A stretch of 64,000 nucleotides of DNA from NCBI RefSeq assembly GCF_040182365.1, contig NZ_CP144460.1, positions 124,001 through 188,000 on the forward strand, written 5' to 3'. Below are positions 60,706 through 64,000 of the stretch, one piece after another; position 1 is the stretch's first letter, and every line of letters starts with the position of its first letter. The position numbers and the translations under genes were made by a program. Source of the stretch: Xanthomonas sp. 10-10. Its GTDB lineage: Bacteria; Pseudomonadota; Gammaproteobacteria; Xanthomonadales; Xanthomonadaceae. Under the pieces are notes generated by a model that searched no databases, was not told the origin of the DNA, and saw only the letters and a list, made by a program, of their open reading frames with translations.

Positions 60706-61104
60706 ATGAGTCTGCAAATTCCCCAGGGAGCCTTGGTAGTCGTGGCCGACGGCGGCGAAGCGCGCTGGTTCACCAACACCGGCAACGAGGCCAAGGTGGT
60801 GTTGCGCCAGCATGCGCGCACCGACGTGCAGAACGTCGACGACGATGGCCCGGCCGGCAAGGCACCGCAGGATCTCACCGAAGCAGACCGCGATGAAATG
60901 ACCTTTGCCAAGCAGCTGTCGCAGGCCTTGAACGATGGCGCGCTGAAGCACGACTACGCACATCTGGTGCTGGTGGCCGACCCCACCACGCTGGGCCGCA
61001 TCCGCCCGTTGTTGCACAAGGAAACACAGCAGCGCCTGGTTGGCGATCTGGCCAAGGATCTGACCAACCTGCCGCTGGAAGATATCCAGCGAGCCCTGTC
61101 GTAA
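60706..61104 (+). CDS. Host-attachment-protein-like (AtsE-type) protein
   Basis: 132 residues; AGGAG precedes the ATG. The start GALVVVADGGEARWF, and LVLVADPTTLGRIRPLLHKE at the C-terminal half, match the family named after an Agrobacterium host-attachment protein, structurally like the eRF1/Pelota middle domain. No signal peptide. The biochemical role is unknown and the attachment name is historical. Confidence 0.8.
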   Translation: MSLQIPQGALVVVADGGEARWFTNTGNEAKVVLRQHARTDVQNVDDDGPAGKAPQDLTEADRDEMTFAKQLSQALNDGALKHDYAHLVLVADPTTLGRIRPLLHKETQQRLVGDLAKDLTNLPLEDIQRALS

Positions 61105-61239
61105 GCGCCCCGATCACATCGCGCAAGCCCGGCGCTCGGCATCGGGAGGAATTTCGTACACTCCCGTTCCGGGCTTATTGCGCACCGCCATCGACAGCAA
61201 GTCGTGGTTCAGTCGCGCATCGTAACGGAGGCAGTATCG

Positions 61240-61569
61240 ATGGGGTTTGTTCGCGAATACGCTACACAGGCGCCTGAGCGTAGTGAGATCGACGCGCAGG
61301 CCGGGCTGCAGGTGCTGGAGTTCGGCACCGACTGGTGCGGGCATTGCATCGCGGCGCAGCCGTTGTTGCAGAAGGTGCTCGGTGGCTACGACGCGATGGC
61401 GTACCGCAAGTTCGAAGATGGAAAAGGGCGGCCGCTTGGTCGCTCGTTTCGGGTCAAGCTCTGGCCGACGGTGATCCTGCTGCGCGATGGCCAAGAAGTC
61501 GCCCGCGCGGTCCGCCCGCAGACGCGTGACGATCTGCAAGACCTGCTGGCGGTGCTGGACGCAGGTTAA
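61240..61569 (+). CDS. Thioredoxin-family protein
   Basis: 109 residues from ATG 61240 (GGAGG 9 bases upstream, preferred over 61204). The active site is FGTDWCGHCIAAQPLL (CGHC, as in PDI-like thioredoxins), and LWPTVILLRDG holds the cis-Pro. Cytosolic, single-domain. The CGHC motif suggests a more oxidising potential than CGPC thioredoxin. Confidence 0.86.
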   Translation: MGFVREYATQAPERSEIDAQAGLQVLEFGTDWCGHCIAAQPLLQKVLGGYDAMAYRKFEDGKGRPLGRSFRVKLWPTVILLRDGQEVARAVRPQTRDDLQDLLAVLDAG

Positions 61570-62190
61570 TGCGCATCGCGCTTGCAGCCTGCAGTTGCCT
61601 ACACGCTGCGGCCTGCCGATTGCGCGCGTCGTCGCATTGGGAGCGGCCAGGAAGACGTGGCGAGCACTCGTCAGCTTCGTGCAGACGATGCAACTAGTGC
61701 TGCAGACGATGCACCTGGAACTGCAGTGTACGAAGTCGTACATGCCCACGCCGAGCACGTGCCGCGCCCATCTGGCAACTGCACAGGTGTGTGGGCTGTT
61801 CCGAGCGTGCAGCGCCACGCAACCCGCCGTGCCCAGGCATCAGAACCTTATTATTGGCATCGCGCAGCCGGCGTTGCCGCGGTCTTGGGCACTGCGCAAC
61901 ATCACGCAAACGCCTGAAATCAGCGCAAATCCTGCACTGCGCGCGTTCGCGCCTGCAGCGACTTGCACGCTGTAGTAACATGACGCGCTGATCAAGCCCT
62001 TGGGCGCACGCCCATCCCTTTGGTCATCTGTCCCGCAGCGCCGCTGAGTTGACGCGGCCGTCCGGGAATGCCTCCGGCCTCTCCAGTGCATGTGCTCCTG
62101 CCGTGTGTGTGTGATGTGCCGTGTCCTGTGGGTTGTCAGGACGAGCGGGCAGCGGTGGCCCGCAGCTGAAAAGCACCTGGAGACCAACAC
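61570..62190. other. Intergenic stretch before the ProP-like gene
   Basis: 621 bases. It has two close direct repeats TGCAGACGATGCA (near 61682 and 61703). A small GGGCG/CGCCC hairpin lies near 62005. No gene is supported. Confidence 0.4.
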
Positions 62191-63681
62191 ATGCACGACA
62201 CACGCGCGATCCGTTCGCACTTCGGCTGGTTCAAACGCCGCCGCCAACTGCAGCTCGACGATGTCACCGTGGTGGATCGCGGCATGCTGCGCCGTGCGGT
62301 GAGCGCCGCGGCGCTGGGCAATGCGATGGAGTGGTTCGACTTCGGCGTCTATGGCTACCTGGCGGTGACGCTGGGGCAGGTGTTTTTCCCGGCGAGCAAT
62401 CCCACCGCGCAGTTGATCGCCACCTTCGCCACCTTCACCGTTGCCTTCCTGGTGCGGCCCATCGGCGGCATGGTGTTCGGCCCGCTGGGCGATCGCTACG
62501 GGCGGCAGAAGGTGCTGGCGGCCACGATGATCCTGATGGCCTTGGGCACCTTCAGCATTGGCCTGATTCCCTCCTACCAACGCATCGGCCTGTGGGCACC
62601 GGCCTTGCTGTTGCTCGCACGCTTGCTGCAAGGCTTTTCCACCGGCGGCGAATACGGCGGCGCGGCCACCTTCATTGCCGAATACGCCACCGACCGCAAT
62701 CGCGGCCTGATGGGCAGCTGGCTGGAATTCGGCACGCTGGGCGGCTATATCGCCGGTGCTGCCACGGTGACCGCGTTACACATGAGCGTGACCCCGGCGC
62801 AGATGCTCGATTGGGGCTGGCGGGTGCCATTCCTGATCGCAGGCCCGCTTGGGCTGCTTGGCCTGTACATGCGCATGAAACTGGAAGAAACCCCGGCGTT
62901 CCGCGCCTACACCGAACAATCCGAACAACGCGAGCGCGAGACTGCGGGCCAGGGCCTGATGACCCTGCTGCGCCTGCACTGGCCGCAGCTGCTCAAGTGC
63001 GTCGGCCTGGTGCTGGTGTTCAACGTCACCGACTACATGCTGCTGACCTATATGCCCAGCTATCTCAGCGTCACCATGGGCTACGCCGAGAGCAAGGGAC
63101 TGCTGCTGATCATCCTGGTGATGCTGGTGATGATGCCGCTCAACATCGTCGGCGGCCTGTTCAGCGACAGGCTGGGGCGTCGGCCGATGATCATCGGCGC
63201 GTGCATCGCCCTGTTCGCGCTGGCGATTCCATGCCTGCTGCTGATCGGCAGCGGCTCTGATGCGCTGATCTTCCTTGGATTGATGCTGCTGGGGCTGGCG
63301 CTGGTGTGCTTTACCAGTTCGATGCCGTCCACGTTGCCGGCGCTGTTCTATACGCCGGTGCGCTACAGCGCCCTGTCGATCGCCTTCAATGTATCGGTGT
63401 CGCTGTTCGGCGGCACCACGCCGCTGGTCACCGCCTGGCTGGTGGAGCGCACCGGCGACCCGTTGGTGCCGGCGTATTACCTGATGGGTGCGGCGGCGAT
63501 CGGCCTGGTGACGATGCTGTTCGTGCGCGAGACCGCCGGCCTGCCGCTGCGTGGCTCGCCGCCGGCGGTGGCCAGCGAGGCGGAAGCGCGCGCACTGCTG
63601 CAGGCCGATGGCCCGGTCACGGTGGATGCGCAGTTGCCTGTCCCCGGCACGCCGTCGGTAGGCCAGCCGCGCACCGCATGA
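62191..63681 (+). CDS. proP: MFS metabolite:H+ symporter, ProP-like
   Basis: 496 residues, 12 helices. LGNAMEWFDFGVYGYLA in helix 1, FLVRPIGGMVFGPLGDRYGR in helix 2-3 and LQGFSTGGEYGGAATFIAEY in helix 4 are diagnostic of the ProP/KgtP group of H+ symporters. GGAG lies 9 bases upstream of the ATG. ProP takes up proline and glycine betaine under osmotic stress. The C-terminal coiled coil of E. coli ProP is not visible here, so osmotic control is uncertain. Inner membrane. Confidence 0.82.
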   Translation: MHDTRAIRSHFGWFKRRRQLQLDDVTVVDRGMLRRAVSAAALGNAMEWFDFGVYGYLAVTLGQVFFPASNPTAQLIATFATFTVAFLVRPIGGMVFGPLGDRYGRQKVLAATMILMALGTFSIGLIPSYQRIGLWAPALLLLARLLQGFSTGGEYGGAATFIAEYATDRNRGLMGSWLEFGTLGGYIAGAATVTALHMSVTPAQMLDWGWRVPFLIAGPLGLLGLYMRMKLEETPAFRAYTEQSEQRERETAGQGLMTLLRLHWPQLLKCVGLVLVFNVTDYMLLTYMPSYLSVTMGYAESKGLLLIILVMLVMMPLNIVGGLFSDRLGRRPMIIGACIALFALAIPCLLLIGSGSDALIFLGLMLLGLALVCFTSSMPSTLPALFYTPVRYSALSIAFNVSVSLFGGTTPLVTAWLVERTGDPLVPAYYLMGAAAIGLVTMLFVRETAGLPLRGSPPAVASEAEARALLQADGPVTVDAQLPVPGTPSVGQPRTA

Positions 63682-63694
63682 GCGCGCGCGGCGC

Positions 63695-64000
63695 TCAGCG
63701 CAGCGCGGGGTCGCGGGTGTCGGGCATGTCCGGGTAGGGCATGCCCCGCCCGGTTTCGACATAGCGTTTGAGGCTGCTGCCCAGGAAGTACCGCCAGCTC
63801 TGGGTGCAGGCCTCCAGGCACGGCGAGTCGCGGTAGCCGGACTGCACGAACTCCACCCGCGTGCCCTCGCTGGTGGAGATCAGATCGAATCGCATCACCG
63901 TGCCCTCCCAGGCTGCGGTGTCGAGCATGTTGGAGCGCTCGCAGCGCCAGCGCACCAACCGATGGTCGGCGCCTTCGTCGATACGCAGCACCACCTGCCA
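63695..64000 (-). CDS. SRPBCC-domain protein (N-terminal part beyond the window)
   Basis: The frame runs off the right edge; the C-terminal ~101 residues are present. WEGTVMRFDLISTSEGTRVE, then FVQSGYRDSPCLEACTQSWRYFLGSSLKRYVETGRG, is the second half of an AHSA1-like START fold. It faces the ProP-like gene convergently with only 13 bp between stops. Ligand unknown. Confidence 0.75.
   Translation of the reverse strand, partial: WQVVLRIDEGADHRLVRWRCERSNMLDTAAWEGTVMRFDLISTSEGTRVEFVQSGYRDSPCLEACTQSWRYFLGSSLKRYVETGRGMPYPDMPDTRDPALR

Noticed and set aside
1-64000. Many long alternative frames antisense to real genes (for example opposite mrfA and the M48 gene)
   Set aside because: Arg/Ala/His-rich translations without motifs; they follow from high GC third positions of the true genes.
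1-64000. tRNA, rRNA, CRISPR arrays, integrase or transposase genes
   Set aside because: Looked for conserved motifs and regular repeats and found none; mobility of the islands rests on composition and duplication only.

Overview
The window looks like a piece of a Xanthomonas chromosome. Most genes are GC-rich (often above 65%). A type IV secretion effector carries the Xanthomonas XVIPCD tail, there is an XAC0095-family gene and a plant cell-wall lyase, and a perfect Clp/CRP box is present. No rRNA, tRNA, CRISPR array, integrase or transposase was found.

Layout. 0-8.5 kb is housekeeping-like: a truncated gene, a saccharopine-dehydrogenase-like reductase, a DUF1868 2H-type protein, the DNA-repair pair MrfB/MrfA (exonuclease plus helicase, coupled by an ATGA overlap) and a hemolysin III-type membrane protein. 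8.5-12.5 kb holds an AT-richer secreted protein with six Cys-containing repeats and two ricin-B lectin trefoils, then a TupA-like ATP-grasp gene and a Clp box. 12.5-21.3 kb carries two GSTs, a lipoprotein, an M13 peptidase, a LysR/SDR divergent pair and an MFS/HxlR divergent pair.

21.3-33.5 kb is the accessory region. It contains a stand-alone trypsin-like protease facing a retron: a reverse transcriptase fused to a trypsin-like domain, preceded by a candidate msr-msd RNA closed by a 12-bp a1/a2 pairing. It also contains two back-to-back C4-like small-RNA/leader modules controlling an XAC0095 gene and a SymE-like toxin, an ECF sigma factor without FecR, a pectin lyase, a VOC protein, a COQ7 relic and several small unknowns. 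Two direct copies of a secreted-protein gene bracket the 25.6-33.5 kb part.

33.5-44.2 kb has MFS, RibD-like, DoxX-SDR and HxlR genes, then a stress cluster: csbD, a PAS-LuxR regulator and a membrane protein linked by two copies of a 23-bp dyad, followed by a hybrid histidine kinase. 44.8-46.4 kb is an AT-richer effector/lipoprotein-immunity pair for the bacteria-killing type IV system. 46.5-64 kb has an HDOD protein, a protealysin/emfourin operon, a TetR-controlled MFS exporter with a terminator in its leader, a NUDIX hydrolase, a very large M48 peptidase, an AI-2E family permease, an alpha/beta hydrolase, a host-attachment-like protein, a thioredoxin, a ProP-like transporter and a truncated SRPBCC gene.

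How the parts fit. Likely defence and competition functions (retron, SymE, XVIPCD effector) sit in AT-richer islands among conserved metabolic and stress genes. The most unusual items are the fused-protease retron with its RNA, and the mirrored C4-like RNA modules.
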